The notes beneath the pieces were generated by a model, which worked only from the letters and a program-made list of their open reading frames with translations, made no database searches and was not told the origin of the DNA. Of a stretch of DNA of 24,046 nt, positions 1 through 8,416 are shown in pieces. The position numbers and the translations under genes were made by a program. The DNA is from a virus. Each line of letters opens with the position of its first letter. The first letter of the stretch is position 1. Where the stretch lies: the IMG/VR virus record IMGVR_UViG_3300017786_000140, positions 1 through 24,046 of that record; one strand, 5' to 3'.

Positions 1-1348
1 GTCTCTTAACTGGATTTAGCTCGCCATAAAAAGAAGCGTCTCCGCTTGCTAGTTTACTTTGAATTTGGGTTACATCTCTTGAAAGCCTGTTTTGTAGCGT
101 TGATCTACGAGTTTTATCTAGACCAAATGTATTTAATCTTGCTCCTATTATTTCTGAGGCACTAACATCTTCTGGACTGTCTAATCTTAAAGCTTCAGAT
201 AACAATGCTTGATAAGGAGTCTGCATAGAATCTATTTTTTCAGCATACTCGCCTTGTAAAAATTCTGCGCTGCCCCCTTCTGGAAAATCTATAGGTAAAA
301 ATTGTCTAACATAATTAATCGTAGCCTGTAATGACTTATAGCTGTCATCTCCTGGTTTAAGAACAGTAGATGCTCTTTCTTCCATTACCTGTAAATCTAT
401 AAACATCCTAGCAGCTTCTTTTGCTAAAACCATGTCGCTATTTAGCCTAGTATCTACAGCCAAGATTACATCCTTTATCGCATTCACAGTATTAGCCCTA
501 AGAACAGTAGGATCATTGAGTTCTTTTAATCTAGAGTCGTAAGCGTCTTCTAATCTGCCAATATCTGTTGCATCAAAATTTAGTTCAGGGTTAGCGGAAA
601 TAAACTCCCTAAGCTCGTCTTTTTTAACTGCTAAATCCTGAGGGCTAGCTGTGTTTTCAAGGTCTACCTGTGCAAAACCAAGCATGCTTTTTCCAACAAC
701 TTCCAAATAAGCTTCACGCCCTTCTGCTGTAAGACCCTTAGCAGTGCTGTAAACATCCTGTCCTTCCGTACTAGTAAAAAGTGGATGGTTTATAACAGAC
801 CGAAAAACAGATATTGGAGTTCCAACCCCAAAATAATCAACTAAATTAGTATTTATAAATTTTTGGAGCGCATCGCCTCTTTCTTCAGCTGTATCTATAA
901 TTACAGATTGAGCATTATTAGCCTCAAACCTTGCTTGTAGATTTCCAGTATCTTTATAAAAATTGTTATTATAGCGCAACATTGCTTTTTCACTAGTCAA
1001 CGCTACAGGGGAATCTTCAGGTAAAAAACTAGACAAAGGAGTACCAACAACAGACATAACATTGTCCTGTAACTCCTGAATACCCTTTAATCCAATTTTA
1101 TTACTAACACCAGTATTTAAAGCATCCAAAGCAGTTTTATACTGCACTTGACGCTCTGCGTCTGCTTTACTAGCCAGTTGTACCTGAGCCTCATCTTTCT
1201 TTTGTTGAATAGAAGTAGCATAACTAGCAGCAGCTTGACCAACTTGTCCAAAAGCCTGACCAACTTCTCTTAAACCGCTTCTAAAATTAGATGTAGTATC
1301 AAAAGCTGAAAATGGTGCTTTTTGTTGTTTTTGTGTAGGTTTTATCAT
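1..1348 (-). CDS. Large internal virion (core) protein, partial
   Basis: An open minus-strand frame starts at ATG 1348 (protein begins MIKPTQKQQKAPFSAFD) and stays open through the left edge, giving about 449 residues without a stop; the rest lies outside the window. The N-terminal part is rich in Gln, Ala and Ser (GQAFGQVGQAAASYA) and then becomes helical and acidic. The start overlaps the stop of the upstream gene by ATGA, so the two are translationally coupled. It is the last visible gene of the late cluster, directly after an internal virion protein B-like gene, where T7-like phages encode gp15/gp16-type core proteins that form the DNA-ejection conduit. The function is inferred from position and composition; I recognise no catalytic motif in the visible part. 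Confidence 0.6.
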   Translation of the reverse strand, partial: MIKPTQKQQKAPFSAFDTTSNFRSGLREVGQAFGQVGQAAASYATSIQQKKDEAQVQLASKADAERQVQYKTALDALNTGVSNKIGLKGIQELQDNVMSVVGTPLSSFLPEDSPVALTSEKAMLRYNNNFYKDTGNLQARFEANNAQSVIIDTAEERGDALQKFINTNLVDYFGVGTPISVFRSVINHPLFTSTEGQDVYSTAKGLTAEGREAYLEVVGKSMLGFAQVDLENTASPQDLAVKKDELREFISANPELNFDATDIGRLEDAYDSRLKELNDPTVLRANTVNAIKDVILAVDTRLNSDMVLAKEAARMFIDLQVMEERASTVLKPGDDSYKSLQATINYVRQFLPIDFPEGGSAEFLQGEYAEKIDSMQTPYQALLSEALRLDSPEDVSASEIIGARLNTFGLDKTRRSTLQNRLSRDVTQIQSKLASGDASFYGELNPVKR

Positions 1349-1953
1349 GGTCCAAATACGTTATTTTCAGCAGCATACCCAGCAGCCTGACCAAAAGATC
1401 CAAGTAGATTAGCCGTACCAGCTAACTGAGTTTGTTTTGCTTGGTTTCTAAATTGAGTAGCGTTATTAGCAGCAGTACGCAAAGTTAAATTTCGCGCATC
1501 TTGACCACGTTGATAGGCATATCCTAATTGTCGGTCTGTGTCTGCAAGTTGACTAGAAAATTGTGCAGTTTCTTGTGAAGCTGCAAAATCAAACCTAGCT
1601 AGGTTATCATAACCCTGTAATTCTGCAGAACGAAGCACATCACTAAATGTTCCACCAGAACCAGATAGTTGCATTCTTGACGTAGCTAACTCTCTAGCCT
1701 GTTTCTTTTGCAAATCTTCACGCCCAAAAGATGCTTTTTGTAGTGCCTGGTTTTTCTCTAAAGCGTTTGCAGATGCAACATAGCCAAGATCACCCTGCTC
1801 TGCCACCATGTTATTAACATCTATCTGAGCATTGTACTTACCCATAGCTATCGCAGACTCAGCTGAGTTACGCTGAGCCGCAGCCTCTCGTTGCGCTCCC
1901 ATGTACTGGGTTACGCCTGAGGCTACACTTGCTACTACGGCTACAATTTCCAT
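1345..1953 (-). CDS. Internal virion protein B-like (T7 gp14-like)
   Basis: A 202-residue protein starting at ATG 1953, one base after the stop of tail tubular protein B. The N-terminus (MEIVAVVASVASGVTQYMGA) is a short hydrophobic/glycine segment. It is followed by a long Ala/Gln/Asn/Arg-rich helical region, an LSGSGGTFSDVL stretch around residues 96-107, and a Gly/Ala-rich C-terminus (LLGSFGQAAGYA). This layout and length match gp14-type internal virion proteins (T7 gp14 is 196 residues), which are ejected into the host envelope at infection. Its place between the nozzle protein and the large core protein supports this. The stop overlaps the next start (ATGA). The assignment is structural and contextual, not motif-based. 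Confidence 0.65.
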   Translation of the reverse strand: MEIVAVVASVASGVTQYMGAQREAAAQRNSAESAIAMGKYNAQIDVNNMVAEQGDLGYVASANALEKNQALQKASFGREDLQKKQARELATSRMQLSGSGGTFSDVLRSAELQGYDNLARFDFAASQETAQFSSQLADTDRQLGYAYQRGQDARNLTLRTAANNATQFRNQAKQTQLAGTANLLGSFGQAAGYAAENNVFGP

Positions 1954-1954
1954 A

Positions 1955-4132
1955 TTAGTTCAGATCAGTTTTGGTTATAATTGATGCAATGGTTAAAGGA
2001 TAGGGTTCTTCGTGTTTAATAGTTGGTACATTATCTACGCCAAAAGTCGAGCCTGCAATAGGTCTTTCTTTATCAAAACCAGAAAATCCACCACTAGCCC
2101 CATAAGTTGTAGATAATGTAATTGTTTCAAACTTATTTTTTATACCTAACATAAAACTAAACGACTTAATAAAAAACGCTTTGAATGATATTATACGAGC
2201 CGTATCTGCTCCATATGCAGGCTTGTTTGCAGCATCCCATGTTGGGAACATCATCTGCAACTCACCAGTATAACGAAGTCCTATAATTATCTTTCCACTT
2301 CCTGTGTAACTACTAATCTCAGCAGCCGTTTTTTGCCCTATATACTGTCCATTATCAATAAGAGCTATATCGGAAGCCCCTAAAGCTGAAGATATAATAG
2401 TTGCAGAGGGGATAGAACTAGAACTACTATACTCCAAATAAGAATCCAACATGGGGTAATTAGAAGTCTGGGCAATATCTGGATCAGATAAAGCCTCTGT
2501 TCTTATAGTGCTACCTCTCTTAACAAGAATCCACACTTGATCTAAATTTGATACTGTACTCTTGTGCAACACAGATATATCTAAAACTGTAGCAGAGCCT
2601 CCTAATTCATGTTCCGACCAAGCATAAAATTCTTCTTGTCGGTGATAGGATAGACAAAACAACTTACCAGCAACAGTTCTAGTCCATATTCTAGGCTGAG
2701 GTGCGTGCTGGTATGCAATCTGAGCTATTGGATCCTTTATAAATATCCCATATATAAGTTTAGAAACATCGTTTGAGGACGCAGTAGTTAAAGACTGGTC
2801 ATATTTATACTCCATTAAGCGAGTGCCCGACTGATCAGGATAAAACACAGAACTACCTACTGTTTCAGCTTGTTGTGCACAAGGTTCTTCTTCCGTTAGC
2901 TCCATACGAACAGTCTTAGGGCTAATACCGTACTGATACTGGTTAGGCACTATTCTATAAATTCCACCAGTAGTACCAATAACTAAATCTTTTGCAGCAT
3001 TCATCCAACGTATACCAGCATTTCGATTTGCCAACGCATATGTTATTGCATCGGTATCTAGCACCTCACCATCATCTTGAGTTGGTTGAAAACTAGCTTC
3101 ATCGTCAACCCTACTAAAATATATAAAATTTGGATTATTATAAGTACCGCCAAATATTCTACGTTGTTCAAACTTAGCTACAGTTGTAGGAAAATTACCA
3201 GTAAACCACGCCCCAAGTTTTACATCTTGTAAAGCTCCTGCATTTTCAAAGTCAAGTGTTCTTTTGTTTCTAGGTACAGAATTTAAAAGAGTTACTACTG
3301 CTTGTTTATCAGAGGTAGCAGTTTTAATTTTCATGTATACATTTCCTGACTCCATTATTCCCATAATGTGTCTACCAACATCATCCGCTACAAAAGTGTT
3401 AGATTGTGATGCTGTAAGCTGAGCATCATTAGCAACTACTTCAACTACAAGGGTAGAGGTAGGAACTATTAAATTACCAGCTGTATAACTACTTTCATAT
3501 TGTTCAACTTTTTCAGTAGTATTACACTCTACCACATCAAATTGTTTCTGTGTTGATAAATTTCCAATTAAAAAATCTCCATCAGTTGACACAGGCACAG
3601 TTAAATTATCTGACTCGTCAGTATTAGCTCCAGCAGCTTTAGATAGACCGTGAGAAAAAGCATAAGTTCTATTTCCACCGTCTGTTAAAACAGCCGTTGT
3701 TTGGTTTATATCACCTTTAACATTTATACCCAACTGATAAAGAGTTACAGTATTACCTGAAAAATTATGATCGTATATTCTATACACAGAACCAGACGTA
3801 TATTCTGAATTATCATACGCGCCCCTAAAAAACTCTACAGGATGATCTTCTGTGCCTCTGTGTTCTTTAATATTTAACCAACGAACTCGTGCTCTAGTTT
3901 CGCCTACAACAACATTATTGTTTCTTCTGTCATCTCCAACACGAACCCAAGAGTTAACTTGACCCGCATTGAATATAGTAGTATCTGATCGCAAGTGTAT
4001 TTCTCCATCGGGGACACCATCTAATTCTAAAGCTTTTTCATCTGCAGAATTATTAGCTGTTTCTTCATTATCTAACAAATACAACTGTGCTGCATCATCT
4101 TCAATGTCTAATACAGACACAACAGGCTCCAC
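1955..4132 (-). CDS. Tail tubular protein B (nozzle), C-terminal part after an in-frame stop
   Basis: This is the larger piece (725 residues from GTG 4132) of a tail tubular protein B/nozzle gene. The frame is open upstream to 4297, and the 55 codons from 4297 to 4133 read as normal nozzle protein. The preceding codon is a TAA at 4298-4300, beyond which the same frame continues as the N-terminal part. Recognisable elements are an acidic loop region, a FPTTVAKFEQRRIFGGT motif (around residue 315) followed by IYFSRVDD, AITYALANRNAGIRWM, LVIGTTGGIYRI and FYAWSEHELGG. All are typical of the beta-propeller nozzle family that closes the podoviral tail. GTG 4132 lies in mid-domain without a ribosome-binding site and is unlikely to be a genuine start. 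The next in-frame Met lies far downstream. Confidence 0.8.
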   Translation of the reverse strand: MEPVVSVLDIEDDAAQLYLLDNEETANNSADEKALELDGVPDGEIHLRSDTTIFNAGQVNSWVRVGDDRRNNNVVVGETRARVRWLNIKEHRGTEDHPVEFFRGAYDNSEYTSGSVYRIYDHNFSGNTVTLYQLGINVKGDINQTTAVLTDGGNRTYAFSHGLSKAAGANTDESDNLTVPVSTDGDFLIGNLSTQKQFDVVECNTTEKVEQYESSYTAGNLIVPTSTLVVEVVANDAQLTASQSNTFVADDVGRHIMGIMESGNVYMKIKTATSDKQAVVTLLNSVPRNKRTLDFENAGALQDVKLGAWFTGNFPTTVAKFEQRRIFGGTYNNPNFIYFSRVDDEASFQPTQDDGEVLDTDAITYALANRNAGIRWMNAAKDLVIGTTGGIYRIVPNQYQYGISPKTVRMELTEEEPCAQQAETVGSSVFYPDQSGTRLMEYKYDQSLTTASSNDVSKLIYGIFIKDPIAQIAYQHAPQPRIWTRTVAGKLFCLSYHRQEEFYAWSEHELGGSATVLDISVLHKSTVSNLDQVWILVKRGSTIRTEALSDPDIAQTSNYPMLDSYLEYSSSSSIPSATIISSALGASDIALIDNGQYIGQKTAAEISSYTGSGKIIIGLRYTGELQMMFPTWDAANKPAYGADTARIISFKAFFIKSFSFMLGIKNKFETITLSTTYGASGGFSGFDKERPIAGSTFGVDNVPTIKHEEPYPLTIASIITKTDLN

Positions 4133-4297
4133 AAAAACTACAGTGTTTGTTGGATTTTGAAGAGTGTAGTTAGAAGTAGTACTAGCTGTAACAACCTTAC
4201 CTAAAAATTTTGTCCCATCAGCAATATATTCTACATACCAAGTTTTACTACTGTAGTTTGCTACTATGGGATTAAATAAAGATGCGGGTGCAGTTAA

Positions 4298-4300
4298 TTA
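4298..4300 (-). other. In-frame TAA splitting tail tubular protein B
   Basis: On the minus strand the sequence reads ...GAG AGA TAT GTT TAA TTA ACT GCA CCC... (protein ERYV, stop, LTAPASLF). The 165 bases between this stop and GTG 4132 are exactly 55 sense codons in the same frame. A frameshift is therefore excluded: one codon separates two halves of one protein of about 985 codons. TAA is a normal stop elsewhere in the window (for example the capsid gene), so global recoding of TAA is not an explanation. A base substitution, a sequencing error, a genuinely split protein or readthrough remain possible. The base after the stop is T, usually a strong termination context. Confidence 0.85.
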
Positions 4301-4912
4301 AACATATCTCTCGTTTTGAGCTAAAGTAAATTTATTTGAAGACGGTTGTTTATCCAAAAAAGGCTCAACATCAAAAGGCAAGTCTGATAATGTCCAACTA
4401 GTGTCTCCTTGGACTTCAGCATTTGCTAAAAGAGTATAATCATTAGTAGTAACTAACTCTTGACCGCCAGAAGCGTTTAAAACAGTTGCTAAGAAAGTAA
4501 GATCTGCAGTTAATTTTTTAGGTCTATGACGACCATGTGCTATATGCAACTCACCTGTTTCTGAGCTAAATCTAAGTTCAGGAATCTCTGCAGCACTGTA
4601 CGGAGTAGTTACTTCAGCTTTTTTTACTCCACTATTATCATAAATCTCAACCTTCCCTGAAGAAAAAACTGCACGATATGGGATTGCCGTAGCAAGAACT
4701 ATATCAACACTGATAAATTTATCTTGAGCCCCAGTTAGAGTATTATACTGTTTAAAACCCTGTCGAAAATTAGCAGGTCCTTGTAAAGTAGGAAAGAAAT
4801 TTTTAAAAACTCTACCTGAGTTTCCAACTCGTTTTATATCTGTGCGACCTAAAACGTGCTCACTTATTAAACCTCCAGAGAAATCAGTTTGGACATTACT
4901 ATACCTTGCCAT
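4298..4912 (-). CDS. Tail tubular protein B (nozzle), N-terminal part
   Basis: A 204-residue product from ATG 4912 to the in-frame TAA. The N-terminus shows the family signature FSGGLISEHVLGRTDIKR (residues 11-28) and NFFPTLQGPANFRQG, followed by IPYRAVFSSGKVEIYDN, TPYSAAEIPELRF and ELHIAHGRHRPKKLT. These match the start of phage nozzle/tail tubular B proteins (pattern FxxGxxSxxxxGRxDxxxYxxG...). The family is usually about 800-1000 residues, so 204 residues is a fragment; joined with the downstream piece the total is normal. It overlaps the end of tail tubular protein A by 14 bases (4899-4912). Whether the virion contains a full-length readthrough product, two interacting pieces or neither cannot be told from DNA. 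Confidence 0.85.
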   Translation of the reverse strand: MARYSNVQTDFSGGLISEHVLGRTDIKRVGNSGRVFKNFFPTLQGPANFRQGFKQYNTLTGAQDKFISVDIVLATAIPYRAVFSSGKVEIYDNSGVKKAEVTTPYSAAEIPELRFSSETGELHIAHGRHRPKKLTADLTFLATVLNASGGQELVTTNDYTLLANAEVQGDTSWTLSDLPFDVEPFLDKQPSSNKFTLAQNERYV

Positions 4913-6236
4913 AATTCTGATGAGCTGAAATAAAACCTGACATACTGCTATCTAAATACTGTGCAGGTGGTGCTTGTCTACCATCTAGAGTTTTAGCTCT
5001 CCGTAGTGCTAACCCATACTGTCTATGTAGTATTTCATGTCTATTTTCAGAACCCGATAACTCAATAGCAATATTCTGTGCCATGTGCAATGTTAAAAGC
5101 CTAAAAAGAAACCCAGGAAGTGTTATTGCACTAGTTTCTATGACAGGTAAAAATGCGTATGTAATATTTAAACTTTCAAGAGAGCTATATAAGTTACCGT
5201 TAGCAAGTTTATAAGTATTATACAATTCGTCTTCTGCATCTTCAACTTTTACTAAAAGATTAAGATCATTTGGAAGAGTAAATTCATTGGGACAATCTAC
5301 AAACTCTGCAGATGTTCTAGAAACTGTAGTAACATTTCTAAAATACACCGAATGAACGCTTATTTTGCTAATACCGTTAGACTCAGTAACACCGCCCGAC
5401 TGAATATTAGCCTTTACCCCAGCCCCTTGAGTTAGTGAGTCGTAAAATGCAGATGTTAGAACAAGATTACTGTCAGTAATAGTGCCAGTGCCCGTTAAGT
5501 TCTCTAATGTTATAGATGCATAAGAATCCGCGACAGCAGAACTTTTCCCTACAACAACATCTAGTGTTGCCTTAAATAAATGATTGCTGCCAACACTAGA
5601 AAGAGCTAATGGCGTGCCGACAACAGCATTACCATTATTTCTGTGTTGAAGTTTTAATTTAGCACTAGAACCAGTGCCTTCAAATTTTATCTGAAAAGAT
5701 AAATTTGGATTGCTTAAAACATCTTCACTTGGACTAACATCAGGATATTCATCCATATCTGTTAATGAAAACATGTATACACGCTGAGCATCAGAACTTT
5801 TAGTCCCAGGACCAAAATCAAAAGTATGCTCAAATCTAATGAGTTGCTGTTGTGCTGCTGTAACAACACTAGTAGTTCTTAAATTTTTATAATTATCACC
5901 CTCAGCGACTAAAGTTTCAGTGGTTGGTGATATTTGCCACTGGGCTGATTTAATAGTGTTTCCTTCCCAGTCAGGATTACTAGCTGCATCACCTGCACTT
6001 GTATAGCCTTCCGAAGCAAGAAAAGATGTTTCTAACCCAGGCTTAGAGTTGAGCTTAACTCTCCTAGTGTTATATCGAAAAATGTTATCGCCAAAAACCT
6101 CAGTAACTGCCTGAGAGTACGCACTGTTGGCTATGTCATATGTAGTGCTAGTTGTGTCGCTAGCTTCTAAGTGAAAACTGCCCACCATTCTCAGGGCAGA
6201 GTTCATTATATCAAGCTTTGTTGCTTCAGTAGACAT
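4899..6236 (-). CDS. Tail tubular protein A (adaptor/gatekeeper) with large inserted domain
   Basis: A 445-residue protein from ATG 6236. Residues 1-65 (LDIMNSALRMVGS..., YSQAVTEVFGDNIFRYNTRR) and about 312-440 (LPNDLNLLVKVEDAEDELY..., LPGFLFRLLTLHMAQNIAIELSGS...) together look like the compact helical adaptor of the T7 gp11 type, normally about 200 residues. Between them, residues about 70-311 form a beta-rich Ser/Thr/Gly segment (FEHTFDFGPG, LSFQIKFEGTG, HLFKATLDVVVG, YASITLENLTGTG) that looks like an inserted jelly-roll or lectin-like sandwich. In T7-like tails this protein joins the portal to the nozzle. The insert is inferred to decorate the tail surface. The ATG lies 9 bases beyond a strong hairpin that follows the capsid gene. 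Confidence 0.75.
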   Translation of the reverse strand: MSTEATKLDIMNSALRMVGSFHLEASDTTSTTYDIANSAYSQAVTEVFGDNIFRYNTRRVKLNSKPGLETSFLASEGYTSAGDAASNPDWEGNTIKSAQWQISPTTETLVAEGDNYKNLRTTSVVTAAQQQLIRFEHTFDFGPGTKSSDAQRVYMFSLTDMDEYPDVSPSEDVLSNPNLSFQIKFEGTGSSAKLKLQHRNNGNAVVGTPLALSSVGSNHLFKATLDVVVGKSSAVADSYASITLENLTGTGTITDSNLVLTSAFYDSLTQGAGVKANIQSGGVTESNGISKISVHSVYFRNVTTVSRTSAEFVDCPNEFTLPNDLNLLVKVEDAEDELYNTYKLANGNLYSSLESLNITYAFLPVIETSAITLPGFLFRLLTLHMAQNIAIELSGSENRHEILHRQYGLALRRAKTLDGRQAPPAQYLDSSMSGFISAHQNYGKV

Positions 6237-6244
6237 ACAATAAA

Positions 6245-6276
6245 GTAGTCTCCCCTGAGTATACAGGGGAGACTAC
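6245..6276 (-). terminator. Strong hairpin after the major capsid gene
   Basis: A perfect 13-bp stem (arm 6245-6257, GTAGTCTCCCCTG; arm 6264-6276, CAGGGGAGACTAC) with a 6-base loop, 8 bases beyond the capsid stop. On the minus strand it is followed only by TTTATTG, a weak U-tract, so termination is probably partial. The position matches the T7 terminator T-phi behind gene 10, which lets capsid mRNA exceed tail mRNA. Confidence 0.75.
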
Positions 6277-6284
6277 GAATATAA

Positions 6285-7325
6285 TTAACCTTCAGTACAA
6301 CGGATTTCGCCAGAAACTTCACCCCACATACGAGATGCTTCAGCAGCAAGCTTGAAGTAAACGTAAGGAATGTTTTTCTTAGCAGGAACACGCCACACAT
6401 CTCCCTTGAGAGCTGTGCCTGTAGATAGCTTAAGAGATTTTGGTGTTGAGATGATAACACGACGCTCGTCACCAGCAGAGCCAGTGGATAGTGGAAGCCG
6501 CTCAGTGTGAATGAAACGGAAGCCCATGAATGTAGTTACACTACCTTCAGCAAGTGACTTGCGAACTGCGAAGTCAGAGCTAACAACCTCAGTTATACCG
6601 AGTAGGTCATCAAGTTGCTTTGCAGAAACAAAACAGTTAACGATCTCGTCTTGGTCAATAGCGTGTAGCTTTAGCATTGTAGTGCGAGCTGCACGAAGTT
6701 TAGCAAGAGTAAGACCAGAGCCTACAGTGCCAAAGTTAGCACCAATAGAGAAACCTTCAGTTTCTCCACCAGCAACAACGTAGTCACCAGCAGCAGTAAT
6801 ATCTCCAGCGGACTTAGTCCCAACAACAATGTTAGCACGATCTTCGTCTGTAGCACCTTCTGCGAAAGTACGAGTAGTTCCGCCAGACTTACCAACGTAA
6901 GCCTCACCGAAGAACTTGTCAATGATGATGTCGTCGATCTTACGCTTACCAGATGCAAGAAGTGCTTGTGTGTAAGCATTCATTGGATCTGTAAGAACAC
7001 GCTTTAGATCTTTCTCATCAACATACTTGCCGAGCTCATAGTCCTTAAGACCAATCCGACGACGTTCGTGTGTGATAGATGAATTTGGGTTGTCACCATA
7101 ACGAGTAGCATCTTCACTCATTGCTTCAGCTGTGCCGATGCGATCAAAGTATTGAAACTCTTCGTTTTGTGTTTCTTGTTCGAAGTAAGGCTGTAGTTTA
7201 GACTCACTTTGTTGATATGCTTGCTCAAAACCAGCTTTGTAGGCTTGAACATAAGCATCGTTGATAGTAATACCCCCAGCAGGAGTACCAGTTTCTCCCA
7301 TATAGGTAGGATCTGAATATGCCAT
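6285..7325 (-). CDS. Major capsid protein
   Basis: A 346-residue protein from ATG 7325 (MAYSDPTYMGETG). The N-terminal region (QTNEEF... DRIGTAEAMSEDATRYGD, then HERRRIGLKDYELGKYVDEKDL) and the central ALLASGKRKIDDIIIDKFFG are typical of HK97-fold major capsid proteins of podoviruses. Later segments include LTLAKLRAARTTML and FMGFRFIHTERLP. The gene follows the putative scaffold gene, as in T7-like phages, and is bracketed by a terminator upstream and a strong hairpin downstream, giving it its own transcription unit. Its base composition is visibly less AT-rich than the flanking tail genes, as expected of a highly expressed gene. The leader before the ATG is AT-rich with no clear Shine-Dalgarno motif. 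Confidence 0.85.
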   Translation of the reverse strand: MAYSDPTYMGETGTPAGGITINDAYVQAYKAGFEQAYQQSESKLQPYFEQETQNEEFQYFDRIGTAEAMSEDATRYGDNPNSSITHERRRIGLKDYELGKYVDEKDLKRVLTDPMNAYTQALLASGKRKIDDIIIDKFFGEAYVGKSGGTTRTFAEGATDEDRANIVVGTKSAGDITAAGDYVVAGGETEGFSIGANFGTVGSGLTLAKLRAARTTMLKLHAIDQDEIVNCFVSAKQLDDLLGITEVVSSDFAVRKSLAEGSVTTFMGFRFIHTERLPLSTGSAGDERRVIISTPKSLKLSTGTALKGDVWRVPAKKNIPYVYFKLAAEASRMWGEVSGEIRCTEG

Positions 7326-7440
7326 AATTTTAAATAATTTAAGTTAAGTTTTAATTAGAAGTTTGTTTTTCGATGAGCTATCCTTTCGGACTCTTCTAGT
7401 TATAACGGAACCAACGGCTATCTAAAGCTGATATCGAGAC
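7326..7440 (-). promoter_or_regulatory. Capsid gene leader, probable promoter region
   Basis: This 115-base leader lies between the scaffold terminator and the capsid ATG. If the terminator works, capsid transcription must start here. On the minus strand it contains GTTATAAC (7400-7407), sharing TTATAAC with the two outward-facing CTTATAAC motifs in the divergent control region near 13.1-13.2 kb, and a small hairpin TCC-GAAA-GGA (7381-7390). No matching -35 hexamer is present, so the promoter call rests on position and the shared motif. Confidence 0.35.
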
Positions 7441-7477
7441 CAAAAAAAGGCTACCTCAATATTATTTGGATAGCCTT
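7441..7477 (-). terminator. Rho-independent terminator after scaffold gene
   Basis: On the minus strand a stem AAGGCTA/TAGCCTT (7471-7477 with 7447-7453, extended by two G-C pairs around a bulge) is followed directly by seven T residues (complement of 7442-7448). The plus strand also has a T-run (7479-7485) on the other side, so it could act in both directions. It lies 25 bases beyond the scaffold stop. Confidence 0.8.
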
Positions 7478-7501
7478 GTTTTTTTATAATGTCAAGTCGT
7501 T

Positions 7502-8416
7502 TTACCCTTCTCCGTACAAATTAGAGTATAGGTTTGCTCGTTTATTAAGTACCTCTTGTCGTTTAGCTCTGTCAGCCAAGTTCAAAGAAGATGGATCACT
7601 CATAATAAGTGATGCATTATCTGCATCAAGCTCTGCAATCGCAGTCTTTACTCCGTGAACGTTTTGGTTCGCAAAACCACTAGCTGGGTTATTAGCAACA
7701 GCAGGTAAAGTATCGCCTGATACTTCCGCCAACCTATGAAACAACTTTAAGACAGCAGGGTGATTTGCAACCACAGGATCAGCTTCTATTAGCTCCTTAA
7801 TCTCGGGGATCTCAGAAGCCATCGCCTCATACGCTTGATTAGCCTGAGCAAGATTTACTTCGTAGTTATCCCCCCAATCCATTCGAACGGAAGTTTTAGC
7901 ATCTTCAACCTGCTTTGCAACAGACTCTTCTGCAGTTTTTTGTTGCTCTATCCCCATACCTACATAAGCCTCGTATAGCTGATCAAACTGGTTTTGTGAT
8001 AATCCCAGCTCTGCTGTAAAATCAACAAACTCCTGTACAGCCTCAGTCGGTAGTTCAATAGGCACAGTCTCATCCCCAACAGTTACTTCATCAGGAATAG
8101 TATACTCAGAATCGGCAGGTCTTATATTGCTATAAAAGTCCTCCCATTGTTCTTCTCCCCAATCTTCTTGGGGTGCAGATAAACGTTTTGAACCCAAAGC
8201 ACTCTGTGCATTTACAAGCTGATCTGCTAGTGCATGCATAGACTTTGTATTCTTAAGTGTATCGTTTGCCTGTAATTCTTCAGGCAATGATTGTAAAAAC
8301 TGACCATAGGAATCTTCTGATGCAAAATCAAAAGCACTAGACTCAGTTGCGGTTTCAGAGGCTACCTCTTCGGGGATACCCCCGCCTAGACCTCCTGTGT
8401 TTTCTTCTTCGCTCAT
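7502..8416 (-). CDS. Probable scaffolding protein
   Basis: A 304-residue, strongly acidic, helix-rich protein from ATG 8416. The N-terminus is Glu/Gly/Ser/Thr-rich and probably disordered (MSEEENTGGLGGGIPEEV). The middle contains FDFASEDSYGQFLQSLPEE and a long Gln/Glu/Ala helix (QQKTAEESVAKQVEDAKTS), and the C-terminus is helical with alternating charge (ADRAKRQEVLNKRANLY). Length, acidity, and position between portal and major capsid protein match T7 gp9-type scaffolds, which guide procapsid assembly and then leave. No single motif proves it. It overlaps the upstream Bbp19-like gene by ATGA, and a GGAG lies about 12 bases before its ATG. Confidence 0.7.
   Translation of the reverse strand: MSEEENTGGLGGGIPEEVASETATESSAFDFASEDSYGQFLQSLPEELQANDTLKNTKSMHALADQLVNAQSALGSKRLSAPQEDWGEEQWEDFYSNIRPADSEYTIPDEVTVGDETVPIELPTEAVQEFVDFTAELGLSQNQFDQLYEAYVGMGIEQQKTAEESVAKQVEDAKTSVRMDWGDNYEVNLAQANQAYEAMASEIPEIKELIEADPVVANHPAVLKLFHRLAEVSGDTLPAVANNPASGFANQNVHGVKTAIAELDADNASLIMSDPSSLNLADRAKRQEVLNKRANLYSNLYGEG

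Noticed and set aside
3969-4160. Plus-strand frames opposite late genes (also 6511-6783, 7476-7658) and minus-strand frames opposite early genes (18454-18966, 20327-20617, 22128-22319)
   Set aside because: They lie entirely opposite well-supported genes, show no domain patterns, and are expected shadows of real coding sequence.
1955-4912. Frameshift between two tail genes, or recoding of TAA in this phage
   Set aside because: Both pieces are in the same frame, and TAA ends other genes normally (capsid, E2-like), so neither a frameshift nor global recoding applies.
7340-7410. Hammerhead-like ribozyme in the capsid leader (GATGAG and CGAAAG elements)
   Set aside because: The CTGATGA core and the matching stems are not present in the required order on either strand.
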